From Sambucus nigra (taxonomy: Eukaryota > Streptophyta > Magnoliopsida > Dipsacales > Adoxaceae), in the NCBI GenBank assembly GCA_949130495.1, contig OX422215.1, positions 71,005,244 to 71,069,243 of the forward strand: a stretch of DNA of 64,000 bases, in the 5' to 3' direction. The position numbers and the translations under genes are program-made. Below the pieces are notes generated by a model. It was given only the letters and a program-made list of their open reading frames with translations. It was not told the origin of the DNA and did not search any database. Of the stretch, positions 1 to 9,417 are shown one piece after another (positions within the stretch are counted from its first letter, which is position 1; every line of letters begins with the position of its first letter).

Positions 1-1366
1 GGAACGCCTAGATTTGGCAATGGAAGTAGAAATTGTTTTGAGTCATAAGCAAATTTGCTTTATTAATTAACATCTGTTAGTTATACATATATATTGTTGT
101 ATGGGATATGAAATGTAAGGATCTTACAGGAAAGGAAATGATATGTTAAGGTTTATTTGGGGATGACAGCGAATACATGTATTTTTATATGAATCATTGC
201 ATTATTTTATTTGTGGTATGGACAAACATGTCATTGGAGGACAATTTTTAAAGACAAAATGTGGTATACGAAGATTATGAAGTATTAGAAGTAACCCCTT
301 CTTATACTAGAATATGTAGACTTGAGTAGTGTCACTTATTAAGCCATAGTTTGGTGTGTGCCCATTTATGTGGGAGGGTGAGGTACGGGAACCCATATTC
401 CGTTAGAGGATGAGATGGTAAATTGTTTGAATGTGAATAAAATGAAGATTCACATGGTAAAAGTGAAGTGAGAAGATTAATAGATGTATATGTTTAAATT
501 TAATATGTAAAATGGTCTGAAATTCAATTATTAGTCAATATATCACAATTGATCCGAATATGGGTTCATGCTGAATTATGATAAGTTGAAGAAAAGAGTA
601 ATAAGAGTTAAGATGTATTTTTTTAATAGTATGAGTGAATGTAGTGAATATTACTCTTGGGATGTTTTGAAATGCTCATGTGAATAGCAGAGTTGAGACA
701 AAGTGTTAAAGAGTTGGAAGTTTAAAAATATTGGAGAGCCCTTTTAAGAGTACGTGTTATGTATGAGTAAAGGAAAGATGCTAATCGGGTTTGAATATCG
801 ACAACTGGTTTGGGTGGATATTGAGTTGTATTTGTCATTGTACGTACGTGTTATCACTAAGAGTATGACATATAATGAATATGATTGACGTTATACGAAA
901 TCACCAAGAAGTATGTGTAAGGATAATGTGCTATGTGAGATACCGTAAGGGGATATATAACGTACTTGTATAGGTTATTTGAAAGAAATACAACATATAA
1001 TAGCTAGAGAAGTATTACGGGGTTGGTAAGTATGGTTAAAGTTTTAAGTGGCGATGGTACGTTTAACATCCATGTTACCAAATGGGTAAGATGAGTGTAT
1101 TAATGCTATTACATAAGAATATCATGTGAATAAAAATTGGGATAAGATTATGATTGTAAAGTTAGTGTGTTGGATAAATGACTTGCTAAGGTCATTGTAT
1201 GTTTAGTTAAAGAACAATCAAATGATACTGAAAAAGGGAACATGATGAGAAGTTAGATTGAGTTCATAGTGCATGACTGCATAATATACATGAAGGTGAA
1301 TATGAAATCTTGGTTAAGAATAAACATTGAGTGAATGATTGTTCAGTTTCGATATATGAATAGTAG
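1..1366 (+). pseudogene. Gene-free DNA with traces of decayed Ty3/gypsy pol
   Basis: No open frame of useful length is present. The stretch is AG-rich and full of stops. Around 1003-1100 there are words reminiscent of the end of a Ty3/gypsy integrase: an EVL..VGK-like stretch near 1005-1035 and a SML(R)KW-like stretch near 1065-1095, in shifting frames. This fits the clearer gypsy pol C-terminus and LTR found on the same strand beyond the CACTA insertion (6036-8644). The assignment is an inference from short, degenerate matches. The spacing to the later pol fragment is larger than expected even after removing the CACTA element, so other insertions or rearrangements are likely. Confidence 0.3.
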
Positions 1367-1384
1367 CACTACACCAAAATGGCC

Positions 1385-1515
1385 AAATTGTCACCTTTCA
1401 GCCGGCCACCTTTGTCAAGATCATTGACCGTGACAACAAACATGCGTTTTGTGTCACGGTCATTGATCGTGACAAAGAATTGTCACGGTCAAGGACCTTG
1501 ACACGACCGTGACAA
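1385..1515. repeat. Left subterminal repeat block of the CACTA element
   Basis: Several copies, in both orientations, of a near-palindromic ~20 bp motif built on GTCACGGTC and GACCGTGAC. In CACTA elements such subterminal repeats bind the transposase or its accessory protein. The same motif is repeated at the right end (5392-5598). Confidence 0.85.
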
Positions 1516-1573
1516 CTTCTGCAACAAAAACCCTTTGCCCTTCTTTTTTCCCCCCCGCCGTTTCCCTCCTTTT

Positions 1574-1579
1574 TTCCAA

Positions 1580-1612
<33 letters not shown>

Positions 1613-1629
1613 ATATATATGTTTGTGTG

Positions 1630-1670
<41 letters not shown>

Positions 1671-1714
1671 GTATGTGTGTGTGTGCATGTGTGGGGGGTG
1701 GGTCAGGGGGGCTG

Positions 1715-1745
<31 letters not shown>

Positions 1746-1850
1746 GTGGGTGGGGGGTGGGGCAGGGTGGGGGTAGGGGGTGGGGAAGGGTGGGGGGTTA
1801 TTGTGTGTGTGTGTGGTGGGTGGGGGTGGGGAGGGGGGGGGGGGGGTGAG
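1574..1850. repeat. Compound microsatellite, (CT)n / (GT)n / G-rich
   Basis: A (CT)n run at about 1580-1604 is followed by long (GT)n runs and G-rich GGTGGG tracts to about 1850. It produces long low-complexity translations in several frames that are not genes. The G-runs near 1740-1850 could form G-quadruplexes on this strand. Confidence 0.9.
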
Positions 1851-2565
1851 GCGAGGTCCCATTGTAATTCTCTTAATATCGTGTTTTGATGATTATATGA
1901 GATATTATATATTGTTTCAAGGTTAACTCATTGTAGATAAAAACATTCACATAGTAAGATTAAATTGGAACCATCCATAGATTCTATAATTACATCCACT
2001 AAAATATAATTAATAAATGAAACAGTTTTAGATGAAAGTAAATTAATAATTAGTGCCCATTTCATATGAAAGTAGGATTGTCCCTCATTGTAAATTAGTA
2101 AATTAATAATTGTATACGTTAATTGTTAGTTTAATTGATGAAATGAATTAATTGAATAGATGAATTAGAAGGAGTACGGGATACACATTTGTTGTTGACA
2201 TTGCTGTTGGATTATTTTGTTTAGTAAATGTTTGGTTGGTTAGTTTTAAAAGTGGCATGTCCACTGGATTATTGTCCATATGGGGGTGGGATTTTTCAAC
2301 TTTTTTTGAAAATTACTTTGTATATCGAACAATATATATATAGTATGATAATTAAATGAAACATACTTGAAATTAAATATAGTGCGCATAGATACTAGCC
2401 TTCTAGTTCTTATGCGTACGCATTCAATAGCCCTTAGACCCGTTCGAGAGTCATTACCCCTGTAATGAGATCTCTCGAATTGTCCCGTTCGGACAGTTTG
2501 GGACTGCATAATTTATGTATAATATTCTTAGTAGCTTAAAGTTGTTACTTTTGGAGGAAGTTCTG
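1851..2565. other. CACTA internal non-coding DNA
   Basis: AT-rich with no supported gene. At about 2430-2515 there are short inverted words (CATTACCCCTGTAATG; TCGAATTGTCCCGTTCGGACAG) of the sort found in the 5' untranslated part of plant CACTA elements. No complete gene is visible here. Confidence 0.4.
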
Positions 2566-2697
2566 CAGTCGTATCCTAATGTTCTCTGGGTACATACTAG
2601 ATTGGCAAGTGTGACTGTTATTTCAATTGATCAATTAAAATAACACTCACACTTGTCAATCTACATCGTGTACTTGAAGAACTACGGGGATATGATG
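2566..2697. repeat. Hairpin 1 inside CACTA, precursor-microRNA-like
   Basis: The arm at 2566-2625 pairs with 2637-2697. For example, the ATTGGCAAGTGTGACTGTTA segment pairs with the TAACACTCACACTTGTCAAT segment with only a few mismatches. The loop is about 10-15 nt and is itself palindromic. The size, near-complete pairing and scattered mismatches resemble a plant MIRNA foldback. No expression evidence is available from sequence alone. Confidence 0.7.
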
Positions 2698-2876
2698 CCG
2701 AATTTTTTTCAAATCGTAACAATATGCATGAGCATTTAAGTATATTACAGAAAAATGCGGTCTTGAATGAGATAGGACCACTCACCCTTTAGAGGAGATG
2801 GAGGAAATAGAAATTTCTATTATAAATTGAATTTGAATATAAATAAGACATAATTAAATGAAACATAGTATAAATA

Positions 2877-2934
2877 TAAGTTTTGTTTATACTAATCCAT
2901 GAATATACGCTTCGTACCTTTAATAAGTGATTAG
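2877..2934 (+). repeat. Direct repeat, copy 1 (partner 4494-4552)
   Basis: About 58 bp that recur almost unchanged at 4494-4552 in the same orientation, with a single-base difference in CTTCGTACC versus CTTCTTACC and another later. The two copies bracket the coding remnants of the CACTA element, so they may mark a segmental duplication or the edges of an internal rearrangement. Confidence 0.85.
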
Positions 2935-2948
2935 TTGTGGTAGCTGTG

Positions 2949-3559
2949 ATGGAATATTCGAAATACAAAGAGTGGATGGGTGAGACAAATAGAATGGGGG
3001 ATGTGTTTCGCAGAGGTGCTAACGAATTTGTGAAATATGCAAAGAGATGTCATAATGATGAAGAGTTTTTGTGTCCGTGTGCTAGGTGTTTGAGTGGAAA
3101 ATAGTTGAACTACATTTGTTAAGATCGGGTATGCAAGATAGTTATCGATTTTGGAGTTTTCATGGTGAATTGAAAGTTCCTTTTATCCCCGACCAACCTT
3201 CACAACAACCTTCAACAAGTAGGATAGATGTAGAAGGGGACAATGTAGATCATAATATGTTAGATGATTTAGTTGACGATGCATACGAAGTTTATAAAGC
3301 AGAAGAGAATGAAGTTACTGATGATGTAGAAGGTTCAAGTACTCGTGAAGATATCACGATAAAACTTGACGATGACTACCGAAGTTTAAAATTTAAGGCG
3401 AACCAGCCATTATACGCTGGCTGTGAGAAAGATCAAACAACTTTACATACCATGGTTGGTTTGCACAGTTTGAAGACGCGGTACGGCTTGTCTGGCAATA
3501 GCGTGACGGGAAGATGTCGAAGAATGGAAAAAGTAAGTTTCGACTATTATAATGTTTAA
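2949..3559 (+). pseudogene. CACTA TNP2 transposase N-terminal remnant, frameshifted
   Basis: An ATG at 2949 opens a 51-codon frame that matches the transposase-associated N-terminal domain of En/Spm TNP2: a KYKEWM start, then R.ANEFVKYAK, then a cysteine pair in LCPCARC. It stops at 3102-3104. Sense continues in another frame from about 3086, with HLLRSGM..SY.FW.FHGE, as in intact TNP2 proteins, to 3559. It then passes an acidic linker and a CX-type 'LYAGCEKD..TLHTM..LHSLKTRYG' segment that normally precedes the catalytic domain. The catalytic transposase domain itself is absent. One frameshift near 3086-3104 and the missing core make this non-functional. Confidence 0.85.
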
Positions 3560-3830
3560 CATTATTTTAGATTATTTTATACATGATTAATTTTGTAATA
3601 TGCAGAAAATATGAAGCCTGTGAGAACAATAAAAGATGAAAAACAATGGTACAATCAGATAGCGAATTTAGGTTGTGGTTGACACAAGAGGTAATTATAA
3701 TGAAAATAATCGTTATATAACGTTACATTACACTCAAATTTTACCACTAATATAATTAATTTATCTATATTGTCAGCTCCTAAAGACGGGTGATGCGATA
3801 TCAAGGCTTGCTCGTCTAGCCACTGGACCC
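3560..3830 (+). other. Spacer between TNP2 and DUF4216 remnants
   Basis: About 270 bp of AT-rich sequence where the catalytic TNP2 core and following exons would lie in an intact element. It may contain residual introns (an AG-acceptor-like TGCAG at 3601-3605). No coding domain is recognisable. Confidence 0.5.
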
Positions 3831-4349
3831 TTGTTCGTGGCACAAGAGTACAAAAAGTATCGATTGAACGGTTACATTTTCGGCGCTAAAGTGTACGAGG
3901 AAAGTAAAAATGTACAGAACTCGAGAATTTCATACAAGGCTCTTACTTTCTTTCGAGCGAGCGCAAAAGATAAAAATCTCGTTGAAGCTGCAATGACTTA
4001 CTATGGTGTAATCCAAAATATATTTGAATTAGATTATATAAGCTTCAAAGAGGTTTTATTTTACTGTGACTAGGTAAGAGTTGAGGATAAAAATGCTTGT
4101 AAAGTTGATCCTGTCACCAATTTGATCATGGTTGACTTGTCCAAGTTGAAGAGCAACGACCACGTGATCGATGAGCCGTTTGTTTGTGCATTTCAAAAGG
4201 TTAAGCAAGTGTTTTATTCGGAGTATATCAACAAGGAGTCGTGGTCAATTGTCCAACACGCGCCAAGGCGTCTAAATAGTAATGTGAATGACTTGACTGC
4301 TCCTACCGAATATCAATCCATTTTTTATGATGACCCGAATTTGAAATAA
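3831..4349 (+). pseudogene. DUF4216-type CACTA protein remnant, one stop codon
   Basis: Two frame-consistent segments (3831-4073 and 4122-4349) form one domain. It carries features of DUF4216, which sits at the C-terminal side of plant CACTA transposase proteins: an NGY.FGAKVYE opening, YYGVIQNIFELDY, VLFYCDW-like, KVDP...MVDLSKL, DEPF and QVFYSEY. The frame is interrupted only by a TAG at 4071-4073 where a Trp codon (TGG) would give the expected CDW. The C-terminus ends in DDPNLK. It belongs to the same degenerate transposon as the TNP2 fragment upstream. Confidence 0.8.
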
Positions 4350-4493
4350 TTTTTCAATTTGTAATCAATATTCCAATTTGTACCGAAACATCCATTTTTA
4401 ATGCTTTTAATTGATTTGCACTTTATCATTTTCACTCTTGTGTAGTGTGCGTGTGTGGAGAGGAGATTAATACATAAATATTCCAACTACATC

Positions 4494-4552
4494 TAAGTTT
4501 TGTTTATACTAATCCATGAATATACGCTTCTTACCTTTAATAGGTGATTAGT
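4494..4552 (+). repeat. Direct repeat, copy 2 (partner 2877-2934)
   Basis: Near-identical to 2877-2934. It lies just downstream of the DUF4216 remnant and just before the second hairpin. Confidence 0.85.
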
Positions 4553-4590
4553 ACATAGTTATTTGGGGTGTCCTATTTTTGGAGAGGAGA

Positions 4591-4875
4591 CTGAATCTCT
4601 TCGTCTATCCGAACACTAAGAAATGCCATAATCCTAGGGAGTGATGTTCTGCAAATTCCTCCCAACTGTTATGTAGCCAAACATCACCAGTTGAAGTTGT
4701 CAATTCCACTTTCCATACCCCACCACTTGGAACCTCTAGCAAAACATGGGAGACCATTGGAAGGTGGAATTGACAACTTCAACTGCTGATTTTTGACTAC
4801 ACACGGTTGGAAGGAATTTGCAGAGCATAACTCCATAGGATTATGTCATTTCTTAGTGTTCAGATATGAAGGGAA
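4591..4875. repeat. Hairpin 2 inside CACTA, long imperfect foldback
   Basis: The arm at about 4591-4722 pairs with about 4752-4875. The best matched part is CAGTTGAAGTTGTCAATTCC (about 4690) against its reverse complement in GGTGGAATTGACAACTTCAACTG (about 4763-4785). Matching continues outward through the AATTCCTCCCAAC / GTTGGAAGGAATTTGC and CACTAAGAAATG / CATTTCTTAGTG segments. The total length is about 285 bp with a ~30 bp loop. It could be a nested MITE or a small-RNA precursor. Confidence 0.75.
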
Positions 4876-4944
4876 TTATATTTGACACGATTGTCCGGGG
4901 TACATTAGTTGGAAGGAGGTTCCATATGAGCTCAACTTAGCTGT

Positions 4945-5385
4945 TTGGGTGACACTACAGGTAGTGTATTTATATTTATATGTCAATTTCGATTTATATT
5001 TATATTTATATTTATCTATATTTACGGGGTGGATACTAATTTTACTTTATTTTATTTCAGGGGACAGGGAGTGGCCTTGGGGGTAGGCCACATAGGCTCG
5101 ATACTTATGTGGCTCTTCGGACGAGAAGGGAAGGATAAGGAGGTGTCCTCGAGCGTCGCGGTACAAAATCTGTTTTCTAGCTAAATAGTTTGTAGATTTG
5201 AGATAATTGATGGTGATGTTGTTTCTTCTTAAATAGTTTCTATTTTGAATGTATATTTGCATTATCTCTAGTTTATTTGGATATATGATGTTTGAACAGG
5301 TACAATGTTGATATAACAGGTACAAATATACTGCTGGACAGTGGTAGTGGCCATACTGCCCAGCAGATTTTTTTTCAATTCTGCC
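4945..5385. other. CACTA 3' internal region, no gene seen
   Basis: AT-rich with short (TTTATA)n repeats around 4975-5020. Open frames here are short, overlap both strands and show no recognisable domain. Confidence 0.4.
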
Positions 5386-5389
5386 CAGA

Positions 5390-5600
5390 ATTGTCACGGT
5401 CATTGACCGTGATAATTTTTTTAAAAGGGGTCAAGACTTTGTCACGATTATTAACCGTGACTAAACATGTCACGGTTAGGGATCGTGACACGACCGTGAC
5501 AATTCTTACGAACTTGTCACGATCAATGACCGTGACACGTCCGTGACAAAAAAAGTTGTCTCCCCCCGAATTGTCACGGTCATTGACCGTGACAATTCGA
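5390..5600. repeat. Right subterminal repeat block of the CACTA element
   Basis: Six or more copies of the GTCACGGTCATTGACCGTGAC-type near-palindrome in both orientations, matching the left block at 1385-1515. The frames running through it on both strands (SRSLTV / VTVNDRD repeats) are by-products of the repeat. Confidence 0.88.
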
Positions 5601-5616
5601 CAGATTTGGTGTAGTG

Positions 5617-6035
5617 TAGTGAGGATATATTTAAATAAAAAAATTGTAAGGATGATATTTGACATACTCTTAAACTTAATAAACGATACAGAAAGTAGTT
5701 AAGGTCAAACACATGTATTTGGTGTTAGATGGAAGATGGAAATGTGATGTGTAATAATCTGGTATGGGAATATGATATTTATGATTTGAAATATTACACG
5801 ATGATAAGGATATACAATAGTAATGAAGGGAGAAAGGTAAAGTATGATACTAGGTTTGTTAAGAATATTCATTCATTGTGAATATACGATGATACAACGA
5901 ATAATCTAGTATGTGTGAATGTTTGACATACGTATATAAAGGTATGAAGTAATATATGAGTTGGGGATTGGTTTTCATTAATAAAAAATCATTAGATGAT
6001 TATTCTTACGTGTAATGATAAAGAAACTGAAGTTT
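5617..6035 (+). other. AT-rich decayed retrotransposon DNA
   Basis: No gene. It resembles the 1-1366 segment in composition and presumably continues the decayed Ty3/gypsy internal region interrupted by the CACTA insertion. Confidence 0.35.
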
Positions 6036-6266
6036 TTATGAAAAAAGATTTGTCGTACATTGAGGAATCGGTTGAAATTCTTGGTCGTAAGGAGCAAGTA
6101 CTAGGTAATAAAGTTAGTTACGTAGTTAAAGTGTTGTGGAGGATCCATGAAATTAAATAAGAAACTTGGTAAAGGGAAGATAAAATGAGAAAATAGTATC
6201 ACCAATTGTTTAATAAATGAAATTCATCCTAAATTTCAGGGACAAAATTTTCTAAGGGGGGAAGGT
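6036..6266 (+). pseudogene. Ty3/gypsy (chromovirus-type) pol C-terminus, decayed
   Basis: The + strand reads DLSYIEESVEILGRKEQVLG, followed by NKVSYVVKVLWR. This is the characteristic end of the integrase of plant Tekay/Del-type chromoviruses (consensus sense: ...VEIL.R....LRNK.I.LVKVLW). Stops follow within a few codons where an EATWE..D.M segment is expected; only TW/RED.MRK traces remain. The next ~30 bp hold a purine tract (TAAGGGGGGAAGG, 6252-6265) that acts as polypurine tract directly before the LTR at 6267. It is clearly non-functional. Confidence 0.75.
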
Positions 6267-6929
6267 TGTGACGATCCGGATATGACTATGATAAACCCAG
6301 TTTAAATCATGCTTACTGTATGTGATGGGTATAATGTGTTATTAGAATATATAATGTTAATTTATTGTGTTTAGTCTAATCTTACCTTCATAACTTATGA
6401 AATATTGAATTAGTCATAAACACAAATTTGTGAAGTCTTCGGTAGGAAAGTTCAAGTTTAGGACTAGTTTTGGCCACTACAATATGAAAAATGACTTGAG
6501 GTGAAAACTAGATAGTTGTAGATATACGAGTTAAGTTTGTAACACAATAAACGGTGTGTAAAACAAAGGTCTGAGGAAGGAGTTATGCTAAAATTACGAA
6601 CAGGGGGTAAAGTAGTCATTTAGCTTTAAAGGATATTTTGTCTTATATGGCGACACATGCCATATTTTAATTGGACAAGGGGGAGGTGACTAATGTCGAC
6701 TTATAACTCTTGAAATAATCTATTCCTTCAGCATATTTCAGAAAGGAAAAGTTTTAGCCTAAGGTGAGAGAGTTGGGAACTTCAGGAAGAAGAAAGTGAG
6801 TAGAAAATTGAAGAAAAATCTGTAAAAATTATGAAAAGTCCCTAAGGAAGGGAGGAACAATCGGTTGAACAAGTTCCAGGCAAAGGCAAGGGAAAAACAC
6901 ATTAAGTGACCAAGGTGAGTGTACTCACT

Positions 6930-7735
6930 GATAAGATGTATTTATACATGATTATGGATATTATATGTTGTACTTGTCGAGTTGAGTATAAATATGAGAT
7001 GTTGTACTTATTGAGATGATTATGGATGTCATATGTTGTACTTGTCAAGTTGATTATAAATATGAAATGTTGTACTTATCGAGATGATTATGGATATTAT
7101 ATGTTGTACTTATCGAGTTGAGTATAAATATGAGATGTTGTACTTATTGAGTTGATTATGGATATCATAGGTTGTACTTATCGAGTTGATTATAAATATG
7201 AGATGTTGTACTTATCGAGATGATTATGGATATTATATGTTGTACTTACCGAGTTGATTATAAATATGAGATGTTGTACTTATCGAGATGATTATGGATA
7301 TTATACGTTGTCCTTACCGAGTTGATTATAATATATGAGATGTTGTACTTATCGAGATGATTATGGATATTATATGTTATACTTACCGAGTTGATTATAA
7401 ATATGAGATGTTGTACTTACCAAGATGATTATGGATATTATATGTTGTACTTACCGAGTTGATTATAAATATGAGATGTTGTGCTTATTGAGATTGTTAT
7501 AAATATCATATGTTGTACTTGCCAAGTTGATTATAAATATGAGATGTTGTACTTATCGAGATGATTATTGATATTATAGGTTGTACTTACCGAGTTGATT
7601 ATAAATATGAGATGTGGTACTTATCGAGATGATTATAGATATTATATGTTGTACTTGACGAGTTGAGTATAATTATGAGATGTTGTACTCATTGAGTTAC
7701 GATTAGGATATGTCGTACTTACTGAGTTGATTATT
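6930..7735 (+). repeat. Tandem minisatellite in LTR, ~33/67 bp units
   Basis: Roughly two dozen units of about 33 bp, in which two variants alternate (GATTATGGATATTATATGTT and GATTATAAATATGAGATGTT). Each is followed by GTACTTA(T/C)CGAG, giving a ~67 bp higher-order period. Degeneracy between units is modest. Confidence 0.92.
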
Positions 7736-7756
7736 GATATGATGTGTATGTATTAC

Positions 7757-8030
7757 AAGAGATGTTATAGCTTATGAACAGTATGTTTTACAATAGATGT
7801 TATGGCTTATGAACAACCAAGAGATGTTATGGCTTATTAATAGCCAAGAGATGTTATGGCTTTTTAACAGCCAAGAGATGTTATGGCTTATTAATAGCCA
7901 ATATATGTAATTGCTTATTAATAGCCAAGAGATGTTTTGGCTTATAAACAACCAAGAGATGTTATGGCTTATCAACAGCCAAGAGATGTTATGGTTTATT
8001 AACAGCCAAGAGATGTTGAGATGTTATATA
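7757..8030 (+). repeat. Tandem minisatellite, 27 bp units
   Basis: About ten units of a 27 bp sequence beginning CAAGAGATGTTATGGCTTAT and ending TAATAGC. Because 27 is a multiple of three, both strands show open 9-residue repeat peptides (QEMLWLINS; ISHNISWLL). These are artefacts of the repeat. Confidence 0.92.
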
Positions 8031-8651
8031 TTGTTACATAGATATGACTTATTGCATTTAATTTTATGCACTAGTGTAGTAATGCATTCACTGAGCTATT
8101 TCGCTCATGATTCATATGTTATGTTTTTTTTCAGGTAATGAAATGTCACTGCCAAATCTAGGAGGTCGGGTGGGGTTAGCAAGGGATGCGTAAAATCATG
8201 ATTTTGGTCAAATTAAAAAGGGGTAATTTAATCCTACTTATCCTTTGAGCAAGTTTGAATACGCACGATTACTTTAAAATTTTGAAAAGTTTTTTGTGTT
8301 ATGGCTTCAAGCTGTTACTGAAAAAGGATACTCATGTTTATTGTTTGGTTAAGGCAATTATGGTTTGACTCACTTTGACTTTCAAACTCAATTATAAGTA
8401 ACTGGGTTGGAGTGTGTCACTTGGACTCTTGTGCTGCCATAAACTTGGGCTGGTCGTTGAAGGAGTATCTCTAGCGAGGTTCTGATCCTAATTCCTAGTA
8501 TGCAGGAGTCAAGTAATGTGGCTCATCCACTTCGTTTATCTATTTTTGTTTCAATAAGAGATTATACATGTGAGCTTGTAGTGAGAGAGGCTTATTGTAT
8601 TTGAGACACATTTTTATTCCAGTGTTGGTTTTATTTTTATTGTCAGTTAGA

Positions 8652-8664
8652 TGGTATCAGAGAT
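8652..8664 (+). other. Putative primer-binding site, initiator-Met tRNA
   Basis: TGGTATCAGAG matches the first 11 bases of the usual plant LTR-retrotransposon primer site complementary to the 3' end of tRNA-iMet. It then diverges (ATCG instead of CC). It sits 8 nt after the proposed LTR end. Confidence 0.55.
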
Positions 8665-9409
8665 CGTTAGTTAGAAGGTATTAGAGTGAAATGTGTGATG
8701 GTGTAAAACTCAGAGTCACCAGCCTATTTGATAAAAAAACATACGAAAAAAGACAAATAACCCCAAAATAGTGTTATAAGGAAAACAAATCACGTTGAAA
8801 TCAAAGAGAAAATGGATTGGGACTAAATTAAAGTGGATTGGTTTGTATTGAAGGGACGTAAGTTTTGAATCAATATGCGTTGGTTCCAATCCGGATCTCG
8901 TTGTTTGGGTCTCTAGATGATATTCAGGAGATAAAAGAGAAGAGTCTGTCATGGCGCATCGCTTCAAGAAAAGTAGTGGATGAAGCAAACCTAGGCCCGA
9001 GGGCTAGAGTTGTAGAGAATATTGCAATAAGTAGAAGTAGGTAACGACATCCCGTCTTACTTGGATGGAATGTCCGCATGATTTCTTCACAGATTGTATT
9101 GTCTTGACTGTCTCATCCCGGCTTGTAATGGCGAAGGCTAGATTTCATGGACCAAGTTGCTGTTCGTCGCACTCATGGTCATTAGTCCGGTTAGCTCTTC
9201 CTCTCAACCTTCTACAGGTTTTTAACGCTTCCAAGAAAATGCGCTCCTTGTTGGCCTTGAGATACGCACCAGGCGGCGTGCCACCGCAAATGCACACCTC
9301 TTGCAGGCACGAAATGACGATCGAATCCGATCCATTAAAGGAAGCCTAATCAAAGCGGACAAACAAGAAGATCTGACTGAGTGGATGATGGATTGAATCT
9401 CGAAGACCC
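8665..9409. other. Intergenic, no gene recognised
   Basis: Less AT-rich than its surroundings. On the minus strand one frame at about 9345-9150 stays open and reads like a protein segment (EVCICGGTPPGAYLKANK...). It has no start, no known domain and a stop inside. It may be an exon relic or chance. I cannot assign it. No gag domain follows the putative primer site. Confidence 0.35.
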
Positions 9410-9417
9410 CTCTCCGC

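Larger units (their letters stand above)
1367..5616 (+). mobile_element. Defective CACTA (En/Spm) DNA transposon, 4.25 kb
   Basis: The left end reads CACTACACCAAAAT and the right end is the inverse, ATTTGGTGTAGTG. Both are flanked by the same 3 bp, TAG (1364-1366 and 5617-5619), which is the target duplication size of CACTA elements. Subterminal arrays of a palindromic GTCACGGTCATTGACCGTGAC-like motif lie just inside both ends. Internally there are remnants of the TNP2 transposase N-terminus (2949-3559) and a DUF4216 domain (3831-4349), both broken, and the catalytic transposase core is missing. The element is therefore non-autonomous. It sits within decayed Ty3/gypsy DNA. Orientation is taken from the coding remnants. 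Confidence 0.93.
6267..8644 (+). mobile_element. Ty3/gypsy LTR, about 2.4 kb
   Basis: Begins TGTGACGATCCGG immediately after a polypurine tract and the pol end, and ends ...TTTATTGTCA. TG...CA ends are expected for an LTR. Eight bases later is TGGTATCAGAG, the primer-binding site complementary to initiator-Met tRNA. The LTR contains two tandem-repeat blocks (6930-7735 and 7757-8030). No second copy of this LTR lies in the window, so the boundaries come from the flanking signals alone. Having a pol end on one side and a primer site on the other means it is an internal LTR of a tandem/recombined element or the primer site is fortuitous. Confidence 0.6.

Noticed and set aside
1509..1889. Open frames of 83-126 codons on both strands
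   Set aside because: They run through CT/GT/G-rich microsatellite DNA and give low-complexity peptides; no gene.
6930..8030. CRISPR-like regular repeats
   Set aside because: Units are directly adjacent, diverged minisatellites without unique spacers, in plant DNA inside an LTR.
7772..8138. Repetitive peptides QEMLWLINS / ISHNISWLL
   Set aside because: By-product of a 27 bp tandem repeat whose length is divisible by three.
1..8175. CCTAGATTTGGC near 4-17 and GCCAAATCTAGG near 8152-8163 as terminal inverted repeats of a large element
   Set aside because: A 12 bp match with no flanking duplication; the region between is explained by gypsy and CACTA sequence, so chance or a shared motif is more likely.
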